Source: Beijerinckiaceae bacterium (GTDB lineage: Bacteria > Pseudomonadota > Alphaproteobacteria > Rhizobiales > Beijerinckiaceae). From it: DNA of 50,216 nucleotides. Of the stretch, positions 6,895 through 15,059 are shown piece after piece (the first letter of the stretch is position 1; each line of letters opens with the position of its first letter). The stretch spans positions 1 to 50,216 of the forward strand of contig CANGTC010000010.1 in the NCBI GenBank assembly GCA_947456505.1, written 5' to 3'. The translations under genes were made by a program, and so were the position numbers. The notes beneath the pieces are model-generated. The model was given only the letters and a program-made list of their open reading frames with translations. It made no database searches and was not told where the DNA came from.

Positions 6895-7770
6895 ATGCGC
6901 GCTATTCCTGACGCCCTTTCCGTTCGTTTGGGTGGGGCGACGACGCTTTGCCATTGCTGGCGGCTCGTGCTGCGTGATGGAACCCGGCTGGGCTTCACGG
7001 ATCATGATCGCGACCTCACCTTTGACGGATTGACGCATGCCGCCGCAAGCGGTCTTGACGCCAGCGAGGCGGAGACTGCACTTGGTTTTGCGGGCGTGGG
7101 CGGCGAGATTGCAGGCGCCTTGATGGCGGCGGCCCTCACGGAAGCCGATCTTGCAGCGGGTCGCTATGATGGCGCGCGGCTTGAGACCTGGCTCGTCGAT
7201 TGGCTTGCGCCTGAGGCGCGGGTCTTGCTGGATATTGGCGCTGTCGGCGAGGCCTCGGGTTCGGACGCCGCCTTCACTGTTGAAGTCCGCTCTCTGGCGC
7301 AGGCGTTTGATGAGCCGCGCGGTCGTCTTTATCAGCCTGCGTGCTCGGCGGATCTGGGCGATGCGCGTTGCGGCGTGACGCTGACAGGCCCCACCATGCG
7401 GGTGGCCGTTCACGTGGTGGCGGTGGAGAGCCCAACCTATCTCAAACTTTCCGCGACAGGTTTTGCGAGCGGCTGGTTTTCCGGAGGGTCGCTTTATGCG
7501 GGCGCAAGGCGATTGGGCACGATCCGCGATCATGGAGAGCGCGATGGCTTCGCCTTCGTGGCGGTGTGGAACCCGCTTTCACCCTCGCCAGTGATTGGGG
7601 ATGCGCTGACGCTGGTCGCTGGTTGTGACAAGAGCTTTGAAACCTGCCGCAACAAGTTCGCCAACCAAATGCGGTTTCGCGGCTTCCCGCATATGCCCGG
7701 CAACGATGTGGCGCTGGGTTATGTGCATGCGGGCGATGTGAGCATGGATGGCGGGAGCCTGTTCCGATGA
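6895..7770 (+). CDS. DUF2163 baseplate hub protein (GTA gp13-like)
   Basis: The 291-residue protein has an N-terminal DUF2163 domain (CHCWRLVLRDGTRLGFTDHDRDLTFDGLTH near 19-48) and a C-terminal phage BR0599-type domain. That domain contains CDKSFETCRNKFANQ and FRGFPHMPGND (residues 244-271). Four cysteines, at 150, 159, 244 and 251, are arranged as in lambda gpL-type tail proteins that bind an iron-sulfur cluster, so the same is inferred here. ATG 6895 follows GAGGAGGCGG. It ends in an ATGA overlap with the peptidase gene, as in RcGTA. Confidence 0.93.
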   Translation: MRAIPDALSVRLGGATTLCHCWRLVLRDGTRLGFTDHDRDLTFDGLTHAAASGLDASEAETALGFAGVGGEIAGALMAAALTEADLAAGRYDGARLETWLVDWLAPEARVLLDIGAVGEASGSDAAFTVEVRSLAQAFDEPRGRLYQPACSADLGDARCGVTLTGPTMRVAVHVVAVESPTYLKLSATGFASGWFSGGSLYAGARRLGTIRDHGERDGFAFVAVWNPLSPSPVIGDALTLVAGCDKSFETCRNKFANQMRFRGFPHMPGNDVALGYVHAGDVSMDGGSLFR

Positions 7771-8210
7771 GCGCTTCATTGACTCGTGACCACATCGTTG
7801 CGTCAGCGCGCGGTTGGATCGGCACGCCCTACCGGCATCAGGCCTCCTTGCGGGGCGTTGGCTGCGATTGCCTTGGCCTTGTGCGCGGCGTCTGGCGCGA
7901 GTTGATAGGACCCGAGCCCGAGACGCCCGGGCCCTATGGCGCCGATTGGGCGGAGGCGAGCGGGCTTGAACGATTGGCCGAGGCGGGCGCGCGGCATTTC
8001 ACGCCGCTTTCCGCTTTTGATTTTGCGGCGGGAGACGTTCTGCTCTTTCGGTGGCGCGAGGGCTTGCCCGCGAAACATGCGGCCATCGCCACATCTCCTA
8101 CGTCGATGGTTCACGCGCATGATGGTGCGTGCGTTTGCGAGGTCCAGATTGGCTCTCAATGGCTCCAGCGCATCGCTTTCGCATTCAGGTTTCCCGGCCT
8201 TGCCGACTGA
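7767..8210 (+). CDS. NlpC/P60 family cell-wall peptidase of the tail (GTA gp14-like)
   Basis: The 147-residue protein matches the TIGR02219 phage NlpC/P60 family, a tail-associated peptidase that opens peptidoglycan during DNA delivery. Motifs are ARGWIGTPYRHQAS, GCDCLGLVRGVW with the probable catalytic Cys35, AAGDVLLFRW, and KHAAIAT with the probable catalytic His104. MVHAHDGACVCEV follows. It starts in the ATGA shared with the hub gene. The domain is almost exactly the whole protein, as is usual for this family. Confidence 0.94.
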   Translation: MSASLTRDHIVASARGWIGTPYRHQASLRGVGCDCLGLVRGVWRELIGPEPETPGPYGADWAEASGLERLAEAGARHFTPLSAFDFAAGDVLLFRWREGLPAKHAAIATSPTSMVHAHDGACVCEVQIGSQWLQRIAFAFRFPGLAD

Positions 8211-8226
8211 CATTTGAGGCTTGATC

Positions 8227-11200
8227 ATGGCGACCCTTGTTTTGCAATCGGCTGGTGCGGCGCTCGGCGCGGGTCTGGGCGGTCCCCTTGGCGCTGTGCT
8301 TGGCCAAACGGCTGGCGCCATGGCGGGCGCAGCGGTTGATCGCGCGCTGTTTGGCGCGGGGCCTATCTCTCTGCGTGAAGGCCCGCGTTTGACCACGCTG
8401 GCGGGCCTCACATCCACGGAAGGCGCCGGCATTCCCCGGGTTTACGGGCGCGTGCGCCTGGGTGGCCAGATCATCTGGGCGACTCGCTTTGAAGAGCAGG
8501 TTCAGGTGACGCGCAGCGGTGGATCAGGGGGCAAGGGCGGCATCGGCGGCGGCGCGCCTGCGCAGCAAACGACCAGTTACACCTATTTCGCGAATTTGGC
8601 CGTGGGGCTTTGCGAAGGCCCCATCGCCTTCGTGCGTCGGATCTGGGCGGATGGTGTGGAGATTGACCGAACGCTGGTCAATATGCGCGTTTATGCGGGT
8701 GATGAGAACCAGGCGCCAGATCCGCTGATCGTCGCGAAGGAGGGCGCGGATCATGCCCCAGCCTATCGCGGTTTGGCTTATGTTGTGTTTGAGCGCCTCC
8801 CGCTGGCGGGTTATGGCGACCGCGTGCCGCAACTTTCCTTCGAGGTGGTGAAGCCTGTGCAGGGGCTCGGCGCCATGATCCGCGGCGTAGATCTTATTCC
8901 GGGCGCGACCGAGTTCGGCTATGGCGTAGGCGCGCTCACGGCCCGCTCTGCGCCGGGCGTCTCCGCTTCAGAAAATCGTCATCAACTCTTCGCTTCCAGC
9001 GATTGGGTTGCTTCGTTGGACGCCTTGCAGGCTCTGTGCCCCAATCTCACAAGCGTCGCCTTTGTGGTGTCCTGGTTCGGCGATGATTTGCGCGTGGGGC
9101 TGTGCACCATCGCGCCTCGGATCGAAAAGGCTTCAAAGGAGGTGCTGAATGCGAACTGGAGCGTGGCGGGATTGACGCGCGCCAATGCGCGCGTGGTCTC
9201 GCAGATCGATGGCGGGCCAGCCATGGGCGGCACGCCTTCCGACGAAACGGTGATCGCCGCCATTCGCGATCTGAAGGCGCGGGGCCTCTCTGTCGTTTTC
9301 TATCCCTTCGTGATGATGGATGTGCCGGCGGATAACAGCTTGCCTGATCCTTGGACGGGCGCCGCCTCACAACCCGCCTTTCCCTGGCGTGGGCGGATCA
9401 CCTGCGATCCCGCGCCTGGACGCGCAGGGTCCCCTGATGCGAGCGCAGGCGCGGGGGCGCAGGTTTCGAATTTCTTTGGACCTGCATCGCCTGGCGCAGA
9501 TGACTGGTGTTACCGGCGTTTCATTTTGCATTGCGCCGGGCTTTGCGCGCAGGCGGGAGGCGTGGATGCTTTTCTGCTCGGTTCGGAACTGGCGTCCTTG
9601 ACGCGGGTGCGCTCTGCGCCGGGCGTTTATCCTGCATGTGACGCGCTAGCTTTGCTTGCGGGCGATGTGAAGCATCTGCTTGGCGCGGGGGCCAAAGTCT
9701 CGTATGGCGCGGACTGGACGGAATATGGCGCCCATGTGCTGAACGGCGGGGCGGAGGTGCGGTTTCCCCTGGATGTGCTGTGGTCTTCTCCCTATGTGGA
9801 TTTCATAGGCGTCGACGCCTATTTCCCGATGTCGGATTGGCGTGATGGAGCCAACCATGCGGATGCGGCGTTGGCTTCGTCCGTATATGATGTGGGCTAT
9901 CTTCGCAGCCGAATGGCGGCGGGTGAGGCTTATGATTGGTATTATGCGGACGACGCAGCGCGCGCCGCCCAGCAACGCAGCCTCATCACCGATGGCGCCT
10001 ATGGGAAGCCCTGGATTTATCGCGCCAAGGATTTTTCGGGCTGGTGGTCCAACAATCATGTGGAGCGTAGCGGGGGCAGGGAGCTCGCCCAGCCCACCGC
10101 ATGGATCCCGCAAAGCAAGCCATTCTGGTTGACCGAGATCGGGTGTCCGGCGGTGGATCGCGGCGCCAATGCGCCAAATGTGTTCGTGGATCCCAAGTCT
10201 TCTGAAAGTGGTTTGCCGCCGTTCTCTCGTGGTTTTCGCGATGATCTCATGCAGGCGCGCGCGCTCGAGGCGATCCTTGGTTATTATGACCCCACCATAG
10301 GCGGCGACAACGCCAATCCCATCTCGCGCGTTTACGGTGGGCGCATGGTGGATGTGGCGCGTATCCATGTATGGGCCTGGGACGCGCGGCCTTTTCCAGC
10401 CTTTCCTGCGCAAAGCGGTTTGTGGAGGGACGCCGCGAACTGGCGGCTGGGCCACTGGTTGAATGGACGCATTGAGGGCGTTTCGATTGATCGGTTGGTG
10501 GGGGCGCTGGCGCAAGAAAGTCTATCCGCCCCGTCAGGGGTCTCTGGCGCGGTTGATGGTTTTGTGGATGGCTTCGCGCTGGATCGCGTCATCTCCACCC
10601 GGGCGGCGGTTGAGCCGCTATGCGCGATGTTTGGTTTTGACGCGCTGATGTCCGCAGGGGTTTTGCGATTGAAAAGCCGGGCGGAGAAGAATGCGTTTCC
10701 TCTCGGGCAGGACGATCTTGTTCCCGACCGCGATGGCCGACTGGCGCAATTGACGCGTGCGCAGGATAGTGAAACGCCCAGCGAACTCGCCCTGAGCTTT
10801 ATCGATGGCGCGAGGGACTATCGCCCCACAAGTGCGCTTTCACGGCGCATCGAGGGTTATTCGAAACGCCAGACTCAGGCTGAGGTCGCTGTCGTCATGG
10901 AGCGCGGCGATGCGAGCCGACGCGCGGACGCGTGGTTGCAAGATCTGTGGATCGGGCGGGAGACCGTGACTTTTCGTGTGCGTCCCAATCTCATTGCGCT
11001 TGAAGCCGGGGATGCGGTGACCCTTGATGTGGATGGAGCCCGAAGGCTCTTTCGGATCACGCGCATCACCGATGGTGCCGAGCGCACCATGCTGGCGCGC
11101 GCTTTTGATCCGCTGGTTTATGATGCGCCGCCCGCCTTCACGCCAATGGTGGCGGCGGCGAGTCCGAAGCTGCCGGGGCCCGCCTATCCCATCGTTCTGG

Positions 11201-12105
11201 ATCTCGCCATCGATAAGGATGGGTCCAACACGCTGCAGCATCTGGCTGTCTTCGCCGATCCCTGGCCGGGCGCTTTGGCCCTGTGGCGGGATGCGGGCGG
11301 CAGCTTTGCGTTTCAGCGCATGATCCCGCGCTGCGCGATCATCGGCGACACGCTGGATGCGCTGGGTCCTGGACCGGTGTCCCGCATCGATCACGGCGCC
11401 AGTTTGCGCGTGCAGGTCCGTGGCGGCGCTCTTGCGTCGGTGAGTGTGACGCAGATGTTGGGCGGCGCCAATATAGGCGCATTAAAGGGAGCGGACGGCG
11501 CCTGGGAAATCTTTGGCTTTGCGGGCGCTGAGCTTGTCGCGGATGGCGTCTATCGCCTCTCTTCGCTCTTGCGCGGTCTTGGCGGCGAGGAGCATCTGGC
11601 CCGCCGCACCCTGTCGTCGGGCGCTCTTTTTGTTTTGCTGGATGACGCGGTTGGCCCGCTGGTTGCGGGGTTGGCGCAGCTTGGCGCCGCCAACGCCTGG
11701 CGGGTGGGGCCATCGGATCGCGATTATGCTGACGCGGCCTGCGTCGCTTTTGCGTCCACCGCAGGCGGAAAGGCTCTGACGCCCTTGGCGCCAGCACGGG
11801 TAAGCGCGACACGCAGCGCTGCAGGCGTCACCTTTGCACTGTTGCGACGAAGCCGACGCGATGGGGATGCCTGGCAGTTGATCGATATTCCCCTTGGCGA
11901 GGACAGCGAGGTTTATGACCTCGACATTTTGCGCAACGGGACGGTTGTGCGCACCCTCACAATGACCAGCGGGAGCGCGCTCTATCCCGCTGCGCAGGAG
12001 AGCCTCGATTTCGGATCCGCGCAAAGCGGGTTTGATGTGCAGGCGTTTCAAAAGAGCGCGACCGTTGGTTGTGGCTTTCCCCTCACGGCGCGTGTGGTCG
12101 TTTGA
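8227..12105 (+). CDS. giant TIM-barrel baseplate/tail-tip protein (GTA gp15-like)
   Basis: The 1292-residue protein is the baseplate 'megatron' of GTA-like tails. It opens with a Gly/Ala-rich hydrophobic stretch (about residues 7-38), followed by the conserved GAGIPRVYGRVRLGGQIIWATRFEE. The central part (about 240-700) is the GTA TIM-barrel-like domain. It includes KARGLSVVFYPFVMMDVPADN, FLLGSELASLTRVRS, VSYGADWTEYG, YVDFIGVDAYFPMSDWRDG and FWLTEIGCPAVDRGANAPNVF, with Glu637 in the last as a candidate catalytic or barrel-end acid. The phage-tail (PF13550-like) domain follows, with LRGLGGEEHLAR near the C-terminus. ATG 8227 has GAGG at 8216-8219; the TTG at 8221 does not. Confidence 0.94.
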   Translation: MATLVLQSAGAALGAGLGGPLGAVLGQTAGAMAGAAVDRALFGAGPISLREGPRLTTLAGLTSTEGAGIPRVYGRVRLGGQIIWATRFEEQVQVTRSGGSGGKGGIGGGAPAQQTTSYTYFANLAVGLCEGPIAFVRRIWADGVEIDRTLVNMRVYAGDENQAPDPLIVAKEGADHAPAYRGLAYVVFERLPLAGYGDRVPQLSFEVVKPVQGLGAMIRGVDLIPGATEFGYGVGALTARSAPGVSASENRHQLFASSDWVASLDALQALCPNLTSVAFVVSWFGDDLRVGLCTIAPRIEKASKEVLNANWSVAGLTRANARVVSQIDGGPAMGGTPSDETVIAAIRDLKARGLSVVFYPFVMMDVPADNSLPDPWTGAASQPAFPWRGRITCDPAPGRAGSPDASAGAGAQVSNFFGPASPGADDWCYRRFILHCAGLCAQAGGVDAFLLGSELASLTRVRSAPGVYPACDALALLAGDVKHLLGAGAKVSYGADWTEYGAHVLNGGAEVRFPLDVLWSSPYVDFIGVDAYFPMSDWRDGANHADAALASSVYDVGYLRSRMAAGEAYDWYYADDAARAAQQRSLITDGAYGKPWIYRAKDFSGWWSNNHVERSGGRELAQPTAWIPQSKPFWLTEIGCPAVDRGANAPNVFVDPKSSESGLPPFSRGFRDDLMQARALEAILGYYDPTIGGDNANPISRVYGGRMVDVARIHVWAWDARPFPAFPAQSGLWRDAANWRLGHWLNGRIEGVSIDRLVGALAQESLSAPSGVSGAVDGFVDGFALDRVISTRAAVEPLCAMFGFDALMSAGVLRLKSRAEKNAFPLGQDDLVPDRDGRLAQLTRAQDSETPSELALSFIDGARDYRPTSALSRRIEGYSKRQTQAEVAVVMERGDASRRADAWLQDLWIGRETVTFRVRPNLIALEAGDAVTLDVDGARRLFRITRITDGAERTMLARAFDPLVYDAPPAFTPMVAAASPKLPGPAYPIVLDLAIDKDGSNTLQHLAVFADPWPGALALWRDAGGSFAFQRMIPRCAIIGDTLDALGPGPVSRIDHGASLRVQVRGGALASVSVTQMLGGANIGALKGADGAWEIFGFAGAELVADGVYRLSSLLRGLGGEEHLARRTLSSGALFVLLDDAVGPLVAGLAQLGAANAWRVGPSDRDYADAACVAFASTAGGKALTPLAPARVSATRSAAGVTFALLRRSRRDGDAWQLIDIPLGEDSEVYDLDILRNGTVVRTLTMTSGSALYPAAQESLDFGSAQSGFDVQAFQKSATVGCGFPLTARVVV

Positions 12106-12128
12106 TTTTCAAATAGAGGCGGTGATTC

Positions 12129-13271
12129 ATGACCGATACGACAAGGCTCGGCCTGCCATTGATGGATGCTGCGCAGGCGCAGAAACATGTGACCCATAAT
12201 GAAGCTCTGGTGCGGCTCGATGCGCTCACCCATCTCAGCGTGAGCACGCGCGCCGATGCGCCTGCCGCCTCCAACGCAGAGGGCGTGCGCTTTCTGGTCT
12301 CCAAGTCGCCGTCTGGCTCCTTCGCAGGCCATGGAGATCAGATCGCCTGTTATCAGGATGGCGCCTGGCTGTTCCTCACGCCCAAGGCGGGGTGGAGGGT
12401 CTATGTCGAGGATGTCTTTTCCTTGCAGGCCTATGATGGTGCGGGCTGGCGCGAGATTGCGTCGGGACGGGGGCCTCTGGATCAATTCACACGGCTTGGC
12501 GTGGGCACGGCCTCTGATTCGGGCAATCCCCTTTCGGCGAAACTCAATAACGCGCTCTTCGCCTCCTTGAATGTTGCGGAGGGCGGCAGCGGGGATCTGC
12601 GTTTCAAGCTCAACAAGGAGGCGAGCGGCAAGACGGTCTCTCAGCTATATCAAACCAACTGGTCTGGCCGCGCGGAAACTGGCCTCATGGGCGATGATGT
12701 ATACCGGATCAAGGTTTCGGCCGATGGCGCGACGTGGGTAACCGCATTGAACATTGATCCTGCGACAGGCAATGTCGGGATCGGTGGAATCGCGCCGACA
12801 GCGAAGCTCGATGTCGCAGGCAATATCGCAATCAACGGAAAGCTTGCGGTCAATGGGCCGGCCTTTTCCGCCTATGTGTCCGTTTCCCATTCGGCGTTGG
12901 CGCTTCGCTTCACCAAGGTCCAGTTCCGCACAAAGGAGTTCGACACGGCGAATTGCTACGATAACACCACGAATTTTCGTTTCACCCCGAATGTTGCGGG
13001 CTATTATCAGGTCTGTGCGACCGTAAGGAACAATTTGTTGACTGGCGGCGACTGGCTCACCAGCATTTATAAAAACGGGATCGCGTTCAAATCAGGCTCC
13101 GAGTCGATCCTGATGGGCAGCGCCAATCTGCAATCCCATGTTTCCGCGCTCATCTACATGAATGGATCCTCCGATTATCTGGAGGTCTTCGTTTATGCGG
13201 ACAACGCCACAACCATCATGCAAAGCCAAACCGCCTCGTTCTTTCAGGCCTTCATGGTGCGGGGCGCCTGA
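12129..13271 (+). CDS. DUF2793 fibre/spike protein with C-terminal C1q-like domain
   Basis: The 380-residue protein has three visible parts. Residues 1-115 are DUF2793 (LGLPLMDAAQAQKHVTHNEALVRLDAL, ACYQDGAWLFLTPKAGWRVYVED), a module in GTA and phage spike or tail-fibre proteins. Residues about 205-243 carry a fibre motif (PATGNVGIGGIAPTAKLDVAGN) typical of trimeric tail fibres. Residues about 246-380 look like a C1q/TNF-like jelly roll (FSAYVSVSHS, TPNVAGYYQVCATVRNN, SIYKNG, ALIYMNGSSDYLEVFVY, FFQAFMV), probably the receptor-binding trimer head. Known: RcGTA head spikes bind host capsule. Whether this is a head spike or tail fibre cannot be settled here. The C1q call is from pattern reading. 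Confidence 0.85.
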   Translation: MTDTTRLGLPLMDAAQAQKHVTHNEALVRLDALTHLSVSTRADAPAASNAEGVRFLVSKSPSGSFAGHGDQIACYQDGAWLFLTPKAGWRVYVEDVFSLQAYDGAGWREIASGRGPLDQFTRLGVGTASDSGNPLSAKLNNALFASLNVAEGGSGDLRFKLNKEASGKTVSQLYQTNWSGRAETGLMGDDVYRIKVSADGATWVTALNIDPATGNVGIGGIAPTAKLDVAGNIAINGKLAVNGPAFSAYVSVSHSALALRFTKVQFRTKEFDTANCYDNTTNFRFTPNVAGYYQVCATVRNNLLTGGDWLTSIYKNGIAFKSGSESILMGSANLQSHVSALIYMNGSSDYLEVFVYADNATTIMQSQTASFFQAFMVRGA

Positions 13272-13326
13272 ATCTGCGCACGCCCTCGAGGGCCTTATGC
13301 ATATCAACTAACTCATGGAGCCTGGG

Positions 13327-13905
13327 ATGCGTCATAATTTCGACGATTGCCTCGCGCTTGTCCTGCGCGCGGAAGGTGGGTTTTGCGATCACGCCGCCGA
13401 TCCCGGCGGCGCCACCAATATGGGGATCACCCGCGCGACTCTTGCAGGTGTGCGGGGCCATGCAGTGTCCAAGGCTGATGTCCGCGCCCTGACCCCTGAA
13501 GAGGTCGCGTCGATCTATCGCAAGGTTTATTGGAAGGCCGTGCGTGGGGATGAAATGCCCTGCGGCGTTGACGCTGTTATGTTCGATCATGCCGTCAATT
13601 CCGGGCCAAAGGCCGCCATTCGCACCTTGCAAGGCGCGCTTGGGTTCAAGCAGGACGGGGTGTTGTCGCGTCGTTGCGTCGGTGCCGCGCTTGGCTCCGA
13701 TCATGTGGCGCTGGTGCGCTCGCTTTGTACGTCGCGCATGAATTTTCTGAAGCGATTGAGCACCTGGCTGGTTTTTCGGCGCGGCTGGACGGCCCGCATG
13801 GAGACGCTCGAGCAAGCGGCGCTCGCCATGTGCGCGCGGGCGTCAAAGGTGGCGCCTGCATCAGCGCGAAACCCTTCCCGCGCCTCGGCGCAAACCAAGG
13901 AGTGA
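13327..13905 (+). CDS. GH108 family endolysin (N-acetylmuramidase)
   Basis: The 192-residue protein is a glycoside hydrolase 108 lysozyme that cuts the glycan strand for particle release. The diagnostic N-terminus has AEGGF with the catalytic Glu16, then DPGGATNMGITRATL. The C-terminal peptidoglycan-binding half has YRKVYWKAVRGDEMPCGVDAVMFDHAVNSGPKAAIRTLQGALG and GWTARMETLE. ATG 13327 is chosen because GGAG (13317-13320) is well spaced; ATG 13315 lacks a site. No signal peptide is seen, so export probably depends on the adjacent holin-like protein. It is the first gene of a four-gene lysis cassette. Confidence 0.92.
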   Translation: MRHNFDDCLALVLRAEGGFCDHAADPGGATNMGITRATLAGVRGHAVSKADVRALTPEEVASIYRKVYWKAVRGDEMPCGVDAVMFDHAVNSGPKAAIRTLQGALGFKQDGVLSRRCVGAALGSDHVALVRSLCTSRMNFLKRLSTWLVFRRGWTARMETLEQAALAMCARASKVAPASARNPSRASAQTKE

Positions 13906-13909
13906 TGAT

Positions 13910-14122
13910 ATGGCCGAAGTGATGAATGGAAATGATGGCAAGCCCTTCTGGGCTTCGCAAACCATCTGGTCGTCGATCGCGGTGGTGGGGTCCTCCGCTA
14001 CGGGCGCGTGGCTGGCTTGGAAGGCTTCGGATATGGCGGCCTTTGGTGCGGCGCTCACGGCGCTTGTGGGTGGTCTTAACGCCATCGTGGGCCGCCTGCG
14101 GGCGACCCAACCCATCGCCTGA
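13910..14122 (+). CDS. holin-like small membrane protein
   Basis: The 70-residue protein has a polar N-terminus, a hydrophobic helix at about 18-38 (TIWSSIAVVGSSATGAWLAW), a second at about 43-61 (AAFGAALTALVGGLNAIVG) and a basic tail. This is the size and topology of a two-helix holin. It starts at ATG 13910 behind AAGGAG (13897-13902), just after the endolysin and before the spanins, where a holin is expected. The family is not recognised by motif, so the call rests on topology and context. Confidence 0.7.
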   Translation: MAEVMNGNDGKPFWASQTIWSSIAVVGSSATGAWLAWKASDMAAFGAALTALVGGLNAIVGRLRATQPIA

Positions 14123-14123
14123 G

Positions 14124-14498
14124 ATGGCGCGGTTGCAACTCTGGGGGGCGGTTCTGGCCGCCCTCGTGGCCGCATTCATAGGCGGCGGGGCCTGGCTGTC
14201 CCACGCGCTCGCCCTGGCGCGGGCGCAGGGCGTCGAGGCCGGGCGGTTTGAGGCGACCCGTGCTGTGGAGGCTGAAGCCGCCCGTCAGCGCACGGCGTCA
14301 GCGCAGGCCCTGGCCAGGACAAATGCGCAGGTGGCCGATCTCGAGCGGGACCGCGATCAGCTTCAGGAGACCTATGATGCCTTGCTTGCGCAATCGATTC
14401 GTGACCCTGCCCATGGCCGGCTCTGCCTTGATCCTGGCCTCGTGCGCGCCCTCGACGCCATTGGTCATGACCGAAGGTCTCCCGGCGCGGGCCCCTGA
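14124..14498 (+). CDS. i-spanin (Rz-like) inner membrane spanin subunit
   Basis: The 124-residue protein has one N-terminal membrane anchor (LWGAVLAALVAAFIGGGAWL, about residues 6-26). A long periplasmic helix follows, rich in Ala, Glu, Gln and Arg (about 35-95, including QVADLERDRDQLQETYDALL), predicted coiled coil. That is the Rz architecture: it complexes with an outer-membrane lipoprotein to fuse membranes at the last step of lysis. ATG 14124 is one base after the holin stop, so coupled translation is likely. The o-spanin starts inside it in another frame. Confidence 0.8.
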   Translation: MARLQLWGAVLAALVAAFIGGGAWLSHALALARAQGVEAGRFEATRAVEAEAARQRTASAQALARTNAQVADLERDRDQLQETYDALLAQSIRDPAHGRLCLDPGLVRALDAIGHDRRSPGAGP

Positions 14499-14715
14499 CG
14501 CGCTGACGCGCCCTTGTGATGGGGCGCGCGCCCTGCCGCAGAGAGGGCTCAACGGGGGCGAAGTCGCTCGTTTCTGGGGGTTGGACCGGCTGGCGCTGGC
14601 GCAATGCAAGCGCAGGCATGGCGCCTTGGCCGCCCATGTGCGCGCGCAGGAGGCGGCAGGCGAAGTGATCGTTCATCCCCCGTTCATTTTGGGAGGACGA
14701 GATTCGGGACCATGA
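14377..14715 (+). CDS. o-spanin (Rz1-like) outer membrane lipoprotein, overlapping the i-spanin gene
   Basis: The 112-residue frame begins inside the i-spanin gene in the +1 register. ATG 14377 lies six bases after AGGAGA (14365-14370). The N-terminus is a lipoprotein signal (MPCLRNRFVTLPMAGSALI then LASC), so mature protein would start at the lipobox Cys, residue 24. After it come a Pro-containing linker and a stretch common in phage Rz1-like proteins (LPQRGLNGGEVARFWGLDRLALAQCKRRH). The overlapping Rz/Rz1 arrangement with a lipobox in the second frame is strong architectural evidence. The end overlaps the next gene by an ATGA. Confidence 0.8.
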   Translation: MPCLRNRFVTLPMAGSALILASCAPSTPLVMTEGLPARAPDALTRPCDGARALPQRGLNGGEVARFWGLDRLALAQCKRRHGALAAHVRAQEAAGEVIVHPPFILGGRDSGP

Positions 14716-15038
14716 CTTTTCGATCTTTTCTTGCGGCTCTGGCCGCCCTCACGCTCGGCGGATCCGCCTTGGGCGCAGAGACCTCCAATCGTTCGCGCCA
14801 ATGCCTCAATCCGGCGGACGCGCGGGAGGCGCTGGCCAAAAACAAGTTCACCGATCCTGCCGCCGCGCTGCGGTCTGCGGCCGCCATCGCCCATGCGGAT
14901 CCCCTGCGCAGCAGGCTGTGTCGCTGGAACGAGGACTATGTTTATGAGATAACGCTGTTGCGGCGGGACGGGAAAGTCATGAACGTCTTCATCAGGGCGG
15001 AAGATGGATCTCTCGTGAACGCCCGCGCCAATCCTTAG
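14712..15038 (+). CDS. small periplasmic PepSY-like protein, candidate modulator of the adjacent sensor kinase
   Basis: The 108-residue product has a Sec signal peptide (FRSFLAALAALTLGGSALGA). The mature domain has two cysteines (CLNPADAREALAKNKF and RLCRWNEDYVYEITLLRRDGKVMNVFIRAEDG). The alternating beta pattern of the last 50 residues, ending in a D-x-x-G turn, resembles a PepSY repeat. Known: in Sinorhizobium a small periplasmic protein, FeuN, restrains the FeuPQ two-component system. This gene sits 21 bases before a FeuP/FeuQ-like pair, so the same job is inferred. The ribosome site is weak (GGGAGG is 15 bases away), and the start overlaps the o-spanin stop. Confidence 0.6.
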   Translation: MTFRSFLAALAALTLGGSALGAETSNRSRQCLNPADAREALAKNKFTDPAAALRSAAAIAHADPLRSRLCRWNEDYVYEITLLRRDGKVMNVFIRAEDGSLVNARANP

Positions 15039-15059
15039 CCCTATCTGGAGAGTGATGAC

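Larger units (their letters stand above)
3..14715 (+). mobile_element. GTA-like (domesticated prophage) head-tail and lysis cluster, left end outside window
   Basis: Seen: an almost unbroken plus-strand run of phage morphogenesis genes with Shine-Dalgarno spacing and ATGA overlaps. The order is prohead protease, HK97 capsid, adaptor, stopper, tail terminator, tail tube, chaperones, tape measure, distal tail, hub, NlpC/P60, giant TIM-barrel protein, spike, lysozyme, holin-like, spanins. Known: protease to TIM-barrel protein is the gene order gp4-gp15 of the Rhodobacter capsulatus gene transfer agent, and the 181-residue tape measure fits a short tail. No integrase, repressor, replication gene or att-like repeat is visible. 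This favours a GTA-like or decayed prophage over an active one, but terminase, portal and the left boundary are outside the window. The lysis cassette joined to the structural genes differs from R. capsulatus, where lysis genes are unlinked. Confidence 0.85.

Noticed and set aside
9646-10515. 289-residue frame antisense to the giant tail protein
   Set aside because: Composition typical of a reverse-complement shadow; the sense strand carries the conserved TIM-barrel segments.
13282-13293. Perfect palindrome GCCCTCGAGGGC between spike and endolysin genes
   Set aside because: No loop or uridine tract, and 12-base GC palindromes arise often by chance here; not convincing as a terminator or operator.
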